The notes: generated by a model from the sequence alone, not told the origin. A stretch of 48,425 nucleotides of DNA from Jaenimonas drosophilae (GCA_030849065.1 JASAON010001533.1:1-48425); one strand, 5' to 3'. Counted from the first letter of the stretch, positions 17,426 through 27,041 are shown. Made by a program: numbers and translations.

Positions 17426-19429
17426 ATGGACTTGAGTACGCGGTTTGATCCTCACGTGCGGGGTTTGGCGCGGCACGCGGAGGGCATCGCTGACAGCATC
17501 CAGGCAATCACCTCCTGCCTCGTGGACGTGGTGGAGTGTGGGGGAGAGAGTGACCAGGCGAGCCGAACCTTGCGCTCTTCAGCCGAGGCTCTTGCCCTTC
17601 GCCTGAGCAATTCGACGCGCAACTTGAGGGACTGTCTGGATGACGTGCTCTCCATGAGCATGGCCATGTCTCCCGTGCTGAGTTCAACGGATGGTGCCGA
17701 GGCTGCAGCTCCAGCTCTCATGATCAATATCTACAGCACACTCACACGCCAACTTGCGGGCTACTACGCTGAGATGGACGCTTGCTACATGAGCTACGCA
17801 CCAGCCTTTCACAAGGGTCGTGCAGATTACACAAAGTCGCGCACTGAACCGTCCGCACCGACCTCCGAGCCCCAAGCAAGTAGCTCTGCTGAGGCAGCGT
17901 CACCAAGCACCAGCCAGGCTATTCGTGTAGACTCCCGCCCTCCAGCGGAGTCAAGTGCCACTGAAGAGCATACCCCTGCCGAAACGTGGCTTGAGGAGAG
18001 TAGCACCACGCGGAGGATGACGAAGCGAGGTCGCCATGTAGAACTTGGTGTGCAGGCAATTTCAGCGGCAGCTTCCGCAGCAACCTCTGCTGCGTCTCCC
18101 CATAAGCCCGACGATCGACGAACGTCTGGCCACTTGCGAGAAGATACTCAAGATGGGTCTGAGCGGCCAACGCTAGATCCGCAGCCGCTTGTGGTTACCA
18201 CGTCCATCCGCGATGCGCTGGGAGATGTTCTTCTCGCGGCAATTCCATCCGTCTTCAGCACCTCCTTTGCGTACTTGCAGAAGCCACCGAGCTCAACGTA
18301 CTACATTCGTCTTCCTCGCCCAGGGAGCCTCGCGTGGTTTGTCGTGAAGAACTACGTCTGCCCAGATGAGGATCCCCAAGCGGACATGCTGTGTGACCTC
18401 CTCGAGTGTGAAGCGGCCGAAACATTAGCCTTTAGCTCCCTTCATGGTGAGGTGCGCGTTCCTGCCAAGTCATGTGATCTTCGACAGCTACCACTCTCTG
18501 CGTGGCGTCGTGCCGCCAGTGAGGACCACAGCAAGCTTCTATACACCTTGTATCTGCTATTTCAGTCACCAACCGAGGGCCGTTCACTGATTGTGGAAGA
18601 CGTCTTCGCGGTGGGAAGTGGTGGCGGCTTGCAGGGGAGGGCGGGCGGCTATCAGTCGGTGCAGCACGTCATCTCCGTCGTGGAGGGCTCCCCTCAGTAT
18701 GCGAAGGTGGCAGTACACCGTGGTAGTACCTCGGCACGTACCTTACCAGGAATGAAGTGCAATGCCATTGCCAACTTAACGCAGCGCCTCTTTGCACTCT
18801 CTGGCTTCCCCACGGTCCCTGATGCGGAGGTACGCTCGGTACTACACACCAACATCCTTAGCAACGAGACTAGTCGAATTGGCCGACGACCACCTGTGGC
18901 AGCAGAGCCTACCCCTCATTTTCAGCCTACTACGGTGCAGTTAGCCTCGCTCGATACTCCGGCGCCCGACTCGTCGGAGTCGAACAATTTTGGTGAAACC
19001 GCTCGTGATGCGGTTGTTCGAGGTGGGCTGGGCATCCTGATGGCGCCGCTGACTGTTGGTCGTGCCGTTATGGATGCCACGGGAGTGACGGAGGCTATCC
19101 GGAGCAGCAATGAGGCTGCGTTTCGGAGCGCGTTCCCCTCACTCGCTCAGGAACCGCTTCTTGGTTTGCATGGCTGCAGCGTGGATAGTGGCAGCGGTGG
19201 AACCAAGGGCGGCAACCTCGCTGTAACCCCACACTACATCTGCTTCTACGGTGGTGGCGTGGATATGCTGATCGAGTACGATGAGGTGAAGGAGGTGCAA
19301 AAGAAGAAGATTACCTATGATAATGCTATTTGGGTGTTGACCCATGTTGGGGACCAGTACATCTTTTCTGGCCTCTCCAACCGAGACCAGGCCTTCAACG
19401 AGATCATGCAGCAGTGGATTCAGCAGTGA
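17426..19429 (+). CDS. GRAM-domain protein
   Basis: This 667-residue protein has a helical N-terminal part (1-135), a disordered Ser/Ala/Glu/Thr-rich linker (about 138-250), a folded middle region (about 255-470) of unknown type and a C-terminal GRAM domain at about 555-665. The GRAM pattern is clear: AFRSAFPSLAQEPLLGLHGC, then GNLAVTPHYICFYG, then IEYDEVKEVQKKK, an AIWVLT strand and FSGLSNRDQAFNEIMQQW. GRAM domains bind membrane lipids or proteins and occur in PH-fold proteins at organelle contacts and in phosphatases. No enzyme motif was seen. The middle region, with STYYIRLPRPGSLAWFVVKN, could not be assigned. Confidence 0.75.
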   Translation: MDLSTRFDPHVRGLARHAEGIADSIQAITSCLVDVVECGGESDQASRTLRSSAEALALRLSNSTRNLRDCLDDVLSMSMAMSPVLSSTDGAEAAAPALMINIYSTLTRQLAGYYAEMDACYMSYAPAFHKGRADYTKSRTEPSAPTSEPQASSSAEAASPSTSQAIRVDSRPPAESSATEEHTPAETWLEESSTTRRMTKRGRHVELGVQAISAAASAATSAASPHKPDDRRTSGHLREDTQDGSERPTLDPQPLVVTTSIRDALGDVLLAAIPSVFSTSFAYLQKPPSSTYYIRLPRPGSLAWFVVKNYVCPDEDPQADMLCDLLECEAAETLAFSSLHGEVRVPAKSCDLRQLPLSAWRRAASEDHSKLLYTLYLLFQSPTEGRSLIVEDVFAVGSGGGLQGRAGGYQSVQHVISVVEGSPQYAKVAVHRGSTSARTLPGMKCNAIANLTQRLFALSGFPTVPDAEVRSVLHTNILSNETSRIGRRPPVAAEPTPHFQPTTVQLASLDTPAPDSSESNNFGETARDAVVRGGLGILMAPLTVGRAVMDATGVTEAIRSSNEAAFRSAFPSLAQEPLLGLHGCSVDSGSGGTKGGNLAVTPHYICFYGGGVDMLIEYDEVKEVQKKKITYDNAIWVLTHVGDQYIFSGLSNRDQAFNEIMQQWIQQ

Positions 19430-19870
19430 TTAAAGAAGGCTGAAGTCTTTGACGTGTTGGGGTTTTGTGGCATCTACTTGCTGCCGATTGCTGTTTGCTT
19501 CACCGAAATGCTATTAGCCTCATGTCTCTTCGTTGACAGTAATGAGACGGGTGGATCTTGACGTGGTGGCATTCTCTCTGCGTACTGCGTGCCGTTGTTC
19601 CTAATTCACCCTTTCTGTAGTAGTCTTTGCTGTTGTAGCTTTGTTGTACGGCACGCTGTTGTTTGACAGTATTTGTTCCGTCACCTCCTTCACCTCTGAC
19701 GAAGAGGTCCAACACCACTGAGGCACCCCACCTCCGAGCACCCCACTTCATACCCCCAACCCGTGCTGTCTTCCTTTCTCATCCTCTCCCCCTCTCCCTG
19801 AGGTGAGGGCACCTGGTACCCGCCACAGCGCTGACGGCGGGCCGTTTAACACGAGAGTAGTAGTTGGGCC
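19430..19870 (+). other. intergenic spacer
   Basis: It holds a 3' UTR with T/G-rich sequence and a terminal C/T-rich acceptor region. No ORF starting with ATG was credible. Confidence 0.6.
19761..19802 (+). promoter_or_regulatory. trans-splice acceptor, disordered-protein gene
   Basis: A strong tract (cttcctttctcatcctctcc) ends in AG at 19801-19802, 68 bases before the ATG. Confidence 0.6.
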
Positions 19871-21685
19871 ATGGCAAGCCGTACGGTGTACGCACGACCC
19901 GTGGTCGTCTCTGAGGAGCGCCTGACGGAGGTGATGATCACCAAAGCCAAACAACGAGCGCAAAAGGAGGCTCTGGACCGACAGGTACGGGAGGCAAGAG
20001 GCCTGGGGCAGGATCTCAGCCGACGCTCCCGCTCTCCGGGCCACTCCACCTCACACCTTAGTAAGTACTCCGCCTTGGGGGACAATCCCTCAAGCCCTTT
20101 CCTGTCCCCACAAGGAAGCCCCACCCTTCGGCCAGTCGGCGCAAGCGGCGGCGTCTCACGAGCCGCTGCCACTCGCTACACCCTTCACTATGGCAACGAT
20201 GGTCAATGCCTCTTCACCTCCGACAACGAGAAGCCAGTGGAGTCACGGCCCTCTGGGGTTCGTCGCTTGGAGGAACCAACCTCCTCCACGCTGATGCGAT
20301 CACATAGCCATGAGGAGTTTCATGGGGCACCACCGTCTGCTTATAATACCAACTCACTCCCCGTTGAGCTGATTCGACGGATGGAGCGCGGGGACTTCAG
20401 CGGCGCCCCACGTAGTTCTGCCTCCCCCGTTCGGGATCACGAAGGAGGGGCCCCATCAGGTGGGCTACGGCATCACGGAATGGAGGACCGGCGCTGGGCA
20501 GATGCCGCGGAGCCGACGCGATCGCCAACCGCTCGCTTTCCATCCCGAGGGGCAGCGCGCGATACGACGCCTCGCAAGAATGTTGGTGGCCGCCTCCCGC
20601 CCTTGGAGCTTCCCACAGACACCTCCCCATCAACAATGGTGGAGGTGAACCTCGATCGATCGGTGGATAGCGGGGTCTCAAAGGTGGAACGGCTGCAGCG
20701 TGAGTTGGAGGCAAGGCAGGACGCCATGCGAAAAATGCGCCAAAAGGAGAAGGGCTGGGAGCGGCAAGTGGAGCAGCTCAAGGTGGAGCTCCGACACGCA
20801 CGACAGACGGAGCGAAGTACGGCGGCTCAGGCACGCAGCCCTGCCCGAGGCCCCCCGCGACGAGCGGAGACGGCCCCAGACCCCCCGCCGAAAGCTCTGG
20901 ATGGGGGCGGTCCCATGCATCCCACGGGGGTGCGTCGGCCAGACCCACGTCGACCTCAACGCCCCAAGGAAAGCAAGCCTGACTTCACCAAGGCCCAGCG
21001 CTTCAACGCCGGCAACTTCCGACCCATCACCGCGCCCGACCCACCAGAGTCTTCCACGTTAGACTCTTTCCAACAGTGGCACGCCGGCTACCCGGAGGAG
21101 GAACCCCTCCCCAAGCCGAAGGGCCCCAGCCCGATGGAAGGAAACCTGCAGCTGGCCTCCAAATCTGCACAGAAGACCGCACTCGGTCTCAGCGAGGAGG
21201 CGGCGGATTTGCCGGTGCTCATCGAGTACGAACACATTTTTCAGTTTGCCGAAGCACAAATCATCACGGCTCAACAGGCCGAGGGTCTGTGGAAGTTTCT
21301 GATGGGTAGACGCACCGTGTCGTCTGCTCCTGCGCCTAACACGTTGGATGATATGCCCGCACAGGCAAAGTCCCAGCGCGTGGAGGCTTCCCCACGTCGT
21401 GATGGGACACCTGAGCGACGCCCTCAGCGACAGGATTATGATCAGGGGGCATCTCCACGACCCGTCTTTGCCGCTGGCCTGCGAAAGAAGATTGAGCGAA
21501 TCCACGGCAAGTCGAGGCCAAAGGTTGAGAGACAGGATGATTTGACCAGTGAGGACGCCGACTGCTCCATCACGAGCTCATCCAGCAGAGGCCTTGGTAG
21601 CTTCTCCTCCGAGGTGATGGATGCACTGGAGGAGGAAGAGCATCGATTGGTGGAGGCGGAGCCTGTGCGACGACACCTCTCCTAA
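19871..21685 (+). CDS. disordered protein with a short coiled coil, unknown
   Basis: This 604-residue protein is largely disordered, rich in Pro, Arg, Ser, Gly and acidic residues. A coiled coil spans about 262-320 (VSKVERLQRELEARQDAMRK onward). Two short conserved-looking islands stand out: KAQRFNAGNFRPITAPDPP near residue 375, and a helical patch LIEYEHIFQFAEAQIITAQQ followed by AEGLWKFLMG near residue 450. The C-terminus has an acidic Ser-rich stretch and a helix. This layout is common in cytoskeleton- or flagellum-associated trypanosomatid proteins, but no family was recognised. Confidence 0.75.
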   Translation: MASRTVYARPVVVSEERLTEVMITKAKQRAQKEALDRQVREARGLGQDLSRRSRSPGHSTSHLSKYSALGDNPSSPFLSPQGSPTLRPVGASGGVSRAAATRYTLHYGNDGQCLFTSDNEKPVESRPSGVRRLEEPTSSTLMRSHSHEEFHGAPPSAYNTNSLPVELIRRMERGDFSGAPRSSASPVRDHEGGAPSGGLRHHGMEDRRWADAAEPTRSPTARFPSRGAARDTTPRKNVGGRLPPLELPTDTSPSTMVEVNLDRSVDSGVSKVERLQRELEARQDAMRKMRQKEKGWERQVEQLKVELRHARQTERSTAAQARSPARGPPRRAETAPDPPPKALDGGGPMHPTGVRRPDPRRPQRPKESKPDFTKAQRFNAGNFRPITAPDPPESSTLDSFQQWHAGYPEEEPLPKPKGPSPMEGNLQLASKSAQKTALGLSEEAADLPVLIEYEHIFQFAEAQIITAQQAEGLWKFLMGRRTVSSAPAPNTLDDMPAQAKSQRVEASPRRDGTPERRPQRQDYDQGASPRPVFAAGLRKKIERIHGKSRPKVERQDDLTSEDADCSITSSSSRGLGSFSSEVMDALEEEEHRLVEAEPVRRHLS

Positions 21686-22678
21686 ATTCCACGGCAGCTT
21701 CCATTTCTTGTGTGTGCAGTGCTGGAGGGTGCTCCTCTTCTTCATTCTCGTCATGTGCTGGGATGCTGCCACAGGCTCTTCATGGAAATGAAACGTTGTA
21801 GAAGGAAAAGGGGTAGGGAGCATCATACGCTGCGTCCCTCTCTCTCTCCTGAACTGGTGGTGGTGGATGGCTCCTTGTGTCCCCACCAACTGAAGTGGAA
21901 CTCTCTGGAATGTTTTTTGTTTTTGCTTTGTTTGCTGTGTGTGCATGGGGAGCGGAAGCTGCCTCTGCGGCGTAGATGGATGCGTGCTGGAGGACCATGT
22001 TTTTGGCGGGCCATTTTTATTGTAGTGGCTGGATCGTGTTATCACGATCGCTGCTTCACTGGAGCTGCAGAATGGCCGGTGCGGTGCTGTTCTCATGTGA
22101 TTCGTATGGCACAATGTGCTCAACCACTACATAGTCATCCTGACTTATAACGTTCATCTACTTCCAGCTTGAGTGCCTCTCACTACTTTACCACACCCCA
22201 AATTTCCTGCTCCCTCTGTTTTCGCTTTATTGTTTATGGGTGCGTGTTGATTGATGGGCTCATTGCTACACGCTTCCAGCTTTTCCCCTTTGCGCCACAC
22301 ACGCGCACTTCGGTGTCGGCGCGGTGACGGGGGAAGAGTTGGTCAGCGGTGCAGAATGCAGCACCAACTTTATGTAAACTACGAACTCTCACCCTTCCCA
22401 AACCACGTACCTTTTCGTGAGTACTTGAGTCGTACGTGATGATGGGGAGGATGACGAAGATGAGCCATGGTTCTTGTCGGCGACGGCGTGGCGGTTGTGT
22501 ATGCCACACTTGTATAGTAGAGCCTTTTCCCCCTTTATGGCGTTTGCATGTGCTATCGGCAGTATTCGTGCTCCATGAGCGCATGACTATATATATCATT
22601 CCATCTCAGACCATGGCGAAGGAGTTTGGGACGGGAGGAATCAAAGCCTCCGTACCAGTTTCCATCTTATGTTGTTCT

Positions 22679-22754
22679 CCCTGTTCTTTCGTTTTTTTTT
22701 CTCTCTTTTTCTTCTTCTTTTCTTGGGTGCTGTGGCTGGAATTTCTATTCCAGA
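22679..22754 (+). promoter_or_regulatory. extra trans-splice acceptor
   Basis: One of the strongest tracts in the window (ttttttttctctctttttct) runs to about 22725, with AGs after it near 22752-22754. It lies more than 400 bases before the next clear gene. Confidence 0.4.
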
Positions 22755-22826
22755 GTTGTGCGTGTGTTCGCGTAGGGTAAGGTCAACCCTCCTCCAGATG
22801 TTGTTGGTGATTGTGTAACTCCAACA

Positions 22827-22934
22827 ATGGCCGCCGTGTGGAGCGTCGCATTGCTTGGTGTTGTTGATCAACGAGAGTACATTTGTGTACACCGCGTTGT
22901 GCCCTGCTCCATGCACCTCGCCCCCTTCTCTTAG
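22827..22934 (+). CDS. candidate small ORF, 35 residues
   Basis: The ATG follows the extra acceptor by about 70 bases, after one shorter 6-codon upstream ORF at 22798. The product starts MAAVWSVALLGVVDQREYIC and ends in TAG. No family was recognised, and an ORF this short could occur by chance. Confidence 0.15.
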   Translation: MAAVWSVALLGVVDQREYICVHRVVPCSMHLAPFS

Positions 22935-23090
22935 TACCCCAAATCCATCATCATCATCCTCTTCTCGACTGATTTTTTTTTTCATGATTTCCAAGACACT
23001 AGGGCTGCCTTTAATTACCTCATCTTCTTCTTTCCCAGCACACCTCACCTGCTACGTGAGTCGTGGTTGTAGTTTTTCCGATTTGGGCCA

Positions 23091-23131
23091 GTTCTTTTTT
23101 TTTTTTGTACGTGCTGAAATATCCTCATCAG
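23091..23131 (+). promoter_or_regulatory. trans-splice acceptor, LRR gene
   Basis: A T14-rich tract at 23092-23106 is followed by AG at 23130-23131, 56 bases before the ATG at 23188. Confidence 0.5.
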
Positions 23132-23187
23132 CACGACGGCTCGCCTATACGCTTGATTAGGTGGCGGAGTCACCAATCTCCGCTGTC

Positions 23188-24405
23188 ATGGGCCGAAGGC
23201 GACGAAGCTCCATCAAACCGCACTCCTTTTCGAAGGCTGTGATTGATCATCATCGCCAGCGTATAGATCTTAGCAATGAAAACAACGCTGTGAACGCAGC
23301 TGTTTTAGAGCAACTCAGCAATGCACTACGTAACAACGACTACTTCACCCAGCTCTCGCTGTCAGGAAATCAGATCTCCGACGAGTGTGTGGCGATGTTG
23401 TGCGCGCTTCTCAAGGACCAAGTGTACTTGGACACCTTGGAGCTGAGCAACTGCGGCCTCTGCGATAAGCATATATCATACTACTTAGCACCTGCCATCC
23501 TTACTCGAAATCGCATTACTCGTCTGGATCTCAGTAAGAACCCCAGAATCACGTCCACCTGTGCGTCGTCACTGCAGATGCTACTACGGAAAGGCGAGCT
23601 CCGTGAGTTGTGTCTCATTGGCACCAGTCTTGACCGTGAGGGAGGGGTTTCACTGCTCGAAGCTATGGAAACCAATGGGCAGTTGCTTCGATGCCAACTG
23701 CCCTATTCCGTAGGCTACGAGGTGATTGATCGCTTCAAGTTGGTTCTTGAGCGAAACCAGCATCACCGTGATATGCATGTGGATGCCAATGTGCTTGGGG
23801 TTGTCTCCGACTCGCAAACGAAGGACAGCAACGAGCTGGTAGAGGAGGAGTCTCCCTTGATGGAGCTCCTCGGCGAACGCCGCAAAGGCCCCAAGGCCAC
23901 CTACCTGAAGGAATATCAAATGGAGGTTAGAGAGCAGGAACAGCTGGCTCTGGCCGAGTACTATGTGAAGAACGGGCGTAAAAGGGCGTTGGTGGCGCAC
24001 GATGTAGAAGGTATTGTCTCTGACCACAACTCCCCTTCATCACTGATTTCGTCTGGGGAAAGGGGTCTGCCCTCACTGAGCCCTGTACGACGCTCTCCGG
24101 CAAACATTCTGGATCTAACACAAGTCGGACGTCCTCGGAATCGAGGCTCGTACCTTCATCCACACGCAGTGACGGGCCGTAGTACGGGCGCTCAGTCTCA
24201 GGGCACGGGTGGAACTTTCCCCAACTTGGCAGACATGCATGGGTCACTGGAGAACGCACAGCTTTCGTGGTGGGTTGACCCTGCGGTGAACCGAAGCCTG
24301 TCGCATCTCCACCTCCTCCGCGACCGATGCGTGCTTCAACAAGCACACAAGCACAAGGCTCAAAGTCGTCTTAGGGCAAAGCGTGGCCTTCTTCATGATG
24401 AATGA
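23188..24405 (+). CDS. leucine-rich-repeat protein (RNase-inhibitor type)
   Basis: This 405-residue protein has a basic start (MGRRRRSSIKPHSF) and about four leucine-rich repeats at 35-150: NDYFTQLSLSGNQISDEC, then VYLDTLELSNCGLCDKHI, then NRITRLDLSKNPRITSTC, then GELRELCLIGTSLDREG. The LxLSxNxIxDEC form is the ribonuclease-inhibitor type, a protein-binding scaffold common in flagellar and basal-body proteins. The C-terminal half is polar and disordered, with a short helix rich in Glu/Gln/Tyr around 240-270. The frame upstream begins with GTG right after a TAG stop; the first ATG is at 23188. Confidence 0.8.
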   Translation: MGRRRRSSIKPHSFSKAVIDHHRQRIDLSNENNAVNAAVLEQLSNALRNNDYFTQLSLSGNQISDECVAMLCALLKDQVYLDTLELSNCGLCDKHISYYLAPAILTRNRITRLDLSKNPRITSTCASSLQMLLRKGELRELCLIGTSLDREGGVSLLEAMETNGQLLRCQLPYSVGYEVIDRFKLVLERNQHHRDMHVDANVLGVVSDSQTKDSNELVEEESPLMELLGERRKGPKATYLKEYQMEVREQEQLALAEYYVKNGRKRALVAHDVEGIVSDHNSPSSLISSGERGLPSLSPVRRSPANILDLTQVGRPRNRGSYLHPHAVTGRSTGAQSQGTGGTFPNLADMHGSLENAQLSWWVDPAVNRSLSHLHLLRDRCVLQQAHKHKAQSRLRAKRGLLHDE

Positions 24406-24523
24406 TCTTCATGTTTTATTGAACTTTTTGGCGATTCTGTGTGTAGAATACTGTCAAACCCCCCCCCCCCTTCACTCCAGAGGATCGCATCTCGTATTTG
24501 TGACCCACAACAACAGTCGCAGC

Positions 24524-24652
24524 ATGACAAACGCATATGGTGTATATTATGAACATCTGTGGTTCAATTTTCATTTGTTGTACGATCAAGCTTGTTTTCT
24601 CAAAACAGTCAGTGACCACTTCCACTCTCTGAATCTGCTTTGCTTAACTTGA
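24524..24652 (+). CDS. candidate small ORF, 42 residues
   Basis: This is the first ATG after the C12 tract. The product begins MTNAYGVYYEHLWFNFHLLY and is rich in aromatic residues and His. No family was recognised. It may be chance, since the region is otherwise like a 3' UTR. Confidence 0.15.
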   Translation: MTNAYGVYYEHLWFNFHLLYDQACFLKTVSDHFHSLNLLCLT

Positions 24653-24673
24653 CGTGTCCTGAACAGCGCCATG

Positions 24674-24706
24674 CCCCTTCTCCTGTATCATCATAATTTC
24701 CCTGAG
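24674..24706 (+). promoter_or_regulatory. trans-splice acceptor, SH3 gene
   Basis: A moderate tract (ccccttctcctgtatcatca) is followed by AG at 24705-24706; a second AG lies at 24719-24720. Confidence 0.45.
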
Positions 24707-24739
24707 TTTGTGGAATTTAGCCTGGTGTAAATACATCAC

Positions 24740-25441
24740 ATGTCTGTAGGACAGCAATTTCGTGTCATTCATCAATTCAAGGCCGAGGAGCCTGTGGAGC
24801 TGTCTGTGGACAGAGGAGAGGTGTTGCGTGCGCTAGATGCTCAGGCTCACGATGGGTGGATGAAGGTGGCGGTCTGCGCAGATCCTTCGCGCAGTGGCTT
24901 CGTTCCTGTCTCATACATCCGTGAGGTGTCTCAGACGCCGACACGCGGAGATAGCCACCGGAGCAAGACAAGCACTGCTCCTCGTGCAGCAAGTGTGCGT
25001 AGCCCCTCCACCAACCACATTGACCTCCACCAGACAAGCGCAGATCACTCACCCGCTCTCACAGGCCAGCCCATTACACCTGCGCAGGCCAGTGCAGGCG
25101 CGATCACCCGTAGTCTTCTGGAGAAGCCCGAATCCGTTGTGGAGGCCTTCATGAAGAACGAGGTATATTACAAACAGTTGATGCAGCGCCGGGCAGACGC
25201 ACTGCGTGCCGTTCAATCCGGTCTGGAAGATGCGGTAACCGCACTTGCAGTGTGCAAGGACAGAAATGGAGCTCTCACACGGAAGCTCCGTGACTTCGAT
25301 GAGGTGGTGGAGAAGGAGCAGCAGCGCTGGCGCGAAAGTGTTGCGGAGGAAAAGTCCTACATCAACCGCTCTGCCGCCTACAAACCCTCTGCCGATGGTG
25401 GTGCGCAGAGCAACAACGGTAGCCTCCTCGGATACAGCTAG
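24740..25441 (+). CDS. SH3-domain protein with C-terminal coiled coil
   Basis: This 233-residue protein has an N-terminal SH3 domain at about 6-64. The order is FRVIHQFKAEEPVELSVDRG, then a WMKVAV strand, then GFVPVSYIREV, matching the ALYDF, E-L-S-x-x-x-G, W and G-x-x-P-x-x-Y landmarks, with the second Trp position taken by Met/Lys. Residues 65-125 are disordered. The C-terminal 90 residues form a coiled coil (about 140-205). SH3 domains bind proline-rich ligands; few are known in kinetoplastids, so partners such as the Pro-rich proteins of the cytoskeleton are a guess. Confidence 0.8.
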   Translation: MSVGQQFRVIHQFKAEEPVELSVDRGEVLRALDAQAHDGWMKVAVCADPSRSGFVPVSYIREVSQTPTRGDSHRSKTSTAPRAASVRSPSTNHIDLHQTSADHSPALTGQPITPAQASAGAITRSLLEKPESVVEAFMKNEVYYKQLMQRRADALRAVQSGLEDAVTALAVCKDRNGALTRKLRDFDEVVEKEQQRWRESVAEEKSYINRSAAYKPSADGGAQSNNGSLLGYS

Positions 25442-25840
25442 AGCCTACACGTATACCTGGTGAGTGGTGCCGTACGTGTGGGAGCGAGATGTGATTGAAG
25501 GTGGTTGTACCAGTCTTAGATCACCCATGCATTTAGAGCTGTGCGGACCATGGGTGGAGTTGGGTTCCTGGCTTTGTATACTCTCACAACAACACAGGTC
25601 TGTGAGCTGCCTCTTGCGTGCAGTGGGACATTGTCTTGTCTGACAAAGAACACCTTCCTTCACCATGACCTTCCTCCTGTTCTCTCTTTGGGTCTTATGA
25701 ACCACCATGTAGGCACACGACGTACTTCACAACTTTCCTCTGTGTGTGTGAACGATTGCCCACAGGGCATCTCAGTGGTTGTGCTGACCGTTTTACTCTT
25801 AGTGTGCCAAAGGTCGATCGACGTACGTGGTGGGTGAAAT
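25442..25840 (+). other. intergenic spacer
   Basis: It holds a 3' UTR and a 5' region of the transporter gene. A frame with an ATG at 25550 runs to 25837 but contains the transporter's own acceptor region and was not accepted. Confidence 0.6.
25788..25802 (+). promoter_or_regulatory. trans-splice acceptor, transporter gene
   Basis: The short tract ccgttttactctt is followed by AG at 25801-25802, 38 bases before the ATG. Confidence 0.45.
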
Positions 25841-26818
25841 ATGCTTGGTGAGTGGGTTGTGGTCCTGAGTCTTGCTGTGAATGTCATTTGCAGCAACGGC
25901 ATCATCCTCGTCAACAAGCGGCTCATCTTTGAGTACGCGGGCTTTCGCTACGGTACGGTCCTCACAATTATCCACTTCCTGGCCACCTTTGCCGGTTGCA
26001 TCTTCTTCTCCCGTGTTGTACCCCTCTTTCAGCCCAAGCAACTGCAGTGGTGGAGGGTCTTTCCCATCAGCTGTGCCTTCTGTGGCTTTGTCGTGTTCAA
26101 CAACATATCGCTCCTGACAAACTCGGTCACGGTGTATCAGGTGGCCAAAATTTTTGGAACCCCACTGATTATTGCCATCAACGCCATCTTCTACCAAACG
26201 CACGAAAGCCGGCGTGCGCTGCTGTCGTTGGTGCCCATTTGCGTTGGTGGGCTTCTCACGGTAGTCTCAGATGACCAACTTCAGTTTGGTGGTATCGTGT
26301 GGGCACTCCTGGCTATCATCTCCAATGCTCTATATACGATATGGGGAAAGACGAAGCAAGTGGAGCTTCAGGCAGAGCCCATGCAGCTTCTGCTTTACCA
26401 AGCACCACTAAGTGCCTTTATGCTCCTTTGGGTGGCATATCCGCTGGATGTTCACATGACTCCTTCTTCCGTCGTGGCGACCAAGGCTACGGAGCTGCCG
26501 TTACCAAGCGCAGCCGACGCTCCCAACTGGTTCACAGTGGTGTGGACGATTGGGCTATCATGTGTGCTGGCTTTTGGCCTGAATTTTTCGTTCTTCTTCT
26601 TCGTTGGTCGAACCTCACCCTTAACCATGAATCTCGTCGGCTACGGCAAAACAAGCCTTCTCTTTGTGTTGGGCTTCCTTCTTCGGGTAGATACGCCAAC
26701 AACCGCCAAAGTTGTTGGCGTATCCATGACGTTGATGGGACTAGCCATGTACACCCATGTGAAGCATCAGCAGAGCATGGCAGCAAACGGCATGCGTGTC
26801 CTTCCACAATTCCGCTAG
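25841..26818 (+). CDS. nucleotide-sugar / triose-phosphate-type transporter (SLC35 family)
   Basis: This 325-residue protein has about ten hydrophobic segments over its whole length, the usual size and layout of the drug/metabolite transporter superfamily. The start VLSLAVNVICSNGIILVNKR and the later FVVFNNISLLTNSVTVYQVA and KIFGTPLIIAINAIF match the triose-phosphate-transporter branch of SLC35, close to SLC35E3. The central KTKQVELQAEPMQLLLYQAP and the final GYGKTSLLFVLGFLL fit the same group. Such proteins exchange nucleotide sugars or phosphorylated sugars across Golgi or ER membranes. The substrate cannot be read from the sequence. A basic tail follows the last segment. Confidence 0.85.
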   Translation: MLGEWVVVLSLAVNVICSNGIILVNKRLIFEYAGFRYGTVLTIIHFLATFAGCIFFSRVVPLFQPKQLQWWRVFPISCAFCGFVVFNNISLLTNSVTVYQVAKIFGTPLIIAINAIFYQTHESRRALLSLVPICVGGLLTVVSDDQLQFGGIVWALLAIISNALYTIWGKTKQVELQAEPMQLLLYQAPLSAFMLLWVAYPLDVHMTPSSVVATKATELPLPSAADAPNWFTVVWTIGLSCVLAFGLNFSFFFFVGRTSPLTMNLVGYGKTSLLFVLGFLLRVDTPTTAKVVGVSMTLMGLAMYTHVKHQQSMAANGMRVLPQFR

Positions 26819-26910
26819 ACACTGTAATTGCTACCACGATGGAATTGAATGACGCACCTGCATCGGTGCGTACCTTGATGAATGAAACACACTCACCACA
26901 AAGCCATACT

Positions 26911-26947
26911 TACCACAACCACTTCTCTCCCATCTTCTGCCGTTCAG
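26911..26947 (+). promoter_or_regulatory. trans-splice acceptor, type I membrane protein gene
   Basis: The tract cacttctctcccatcttctg is followed by AG at 26946-26947. The in-frame TTG at 26973 lies downstream of it, but the first ATG is at 27042. Confidence 0.5.
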
Positions 26948-27041
26948 AAAAGTAGCAGAAGACTCACTCTGCTTGAAGGTGAATCAAGCAATCAAACAAG
27001 AAAGAAGCTTTGCTCACATTGGCATCAAAACAGACAGAATA

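Larger units (their letters stand above)
21686..23187 (+). other. 1.5-kb gene-free stretch with internal acceptor signals
   Basis: Longer + and - frames here open only with GTG or TTG and have the T/C-rich composition of untranslated sequence. Strong pyrimidine tracts occur at about 21909-21940, 22679-22725 and 22970-22984, besides that of the next gene. This means the stretch could hold a small gene or a non-coding RNA. No snoRNA box pair was confirmed. Confidence 0.5.
24406..24739 (+). other. intergenic spacer with a C12 run
   Basis: A run of 12 C (24459-24470) leads to an AG at 24479-24480, which is an unusual acceptor. A 42-codon ORF follows at 24524. The acceptor for the SH3 gene lies at 24705-24706. 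Confidence 0.5.

Noticed and set aside
25550..25837. 95-codon frame directly before the transporter gene
   Set aside because: It contains the transporter's own acceptor region and resembles untranslated sequence; no family similarity was seen.
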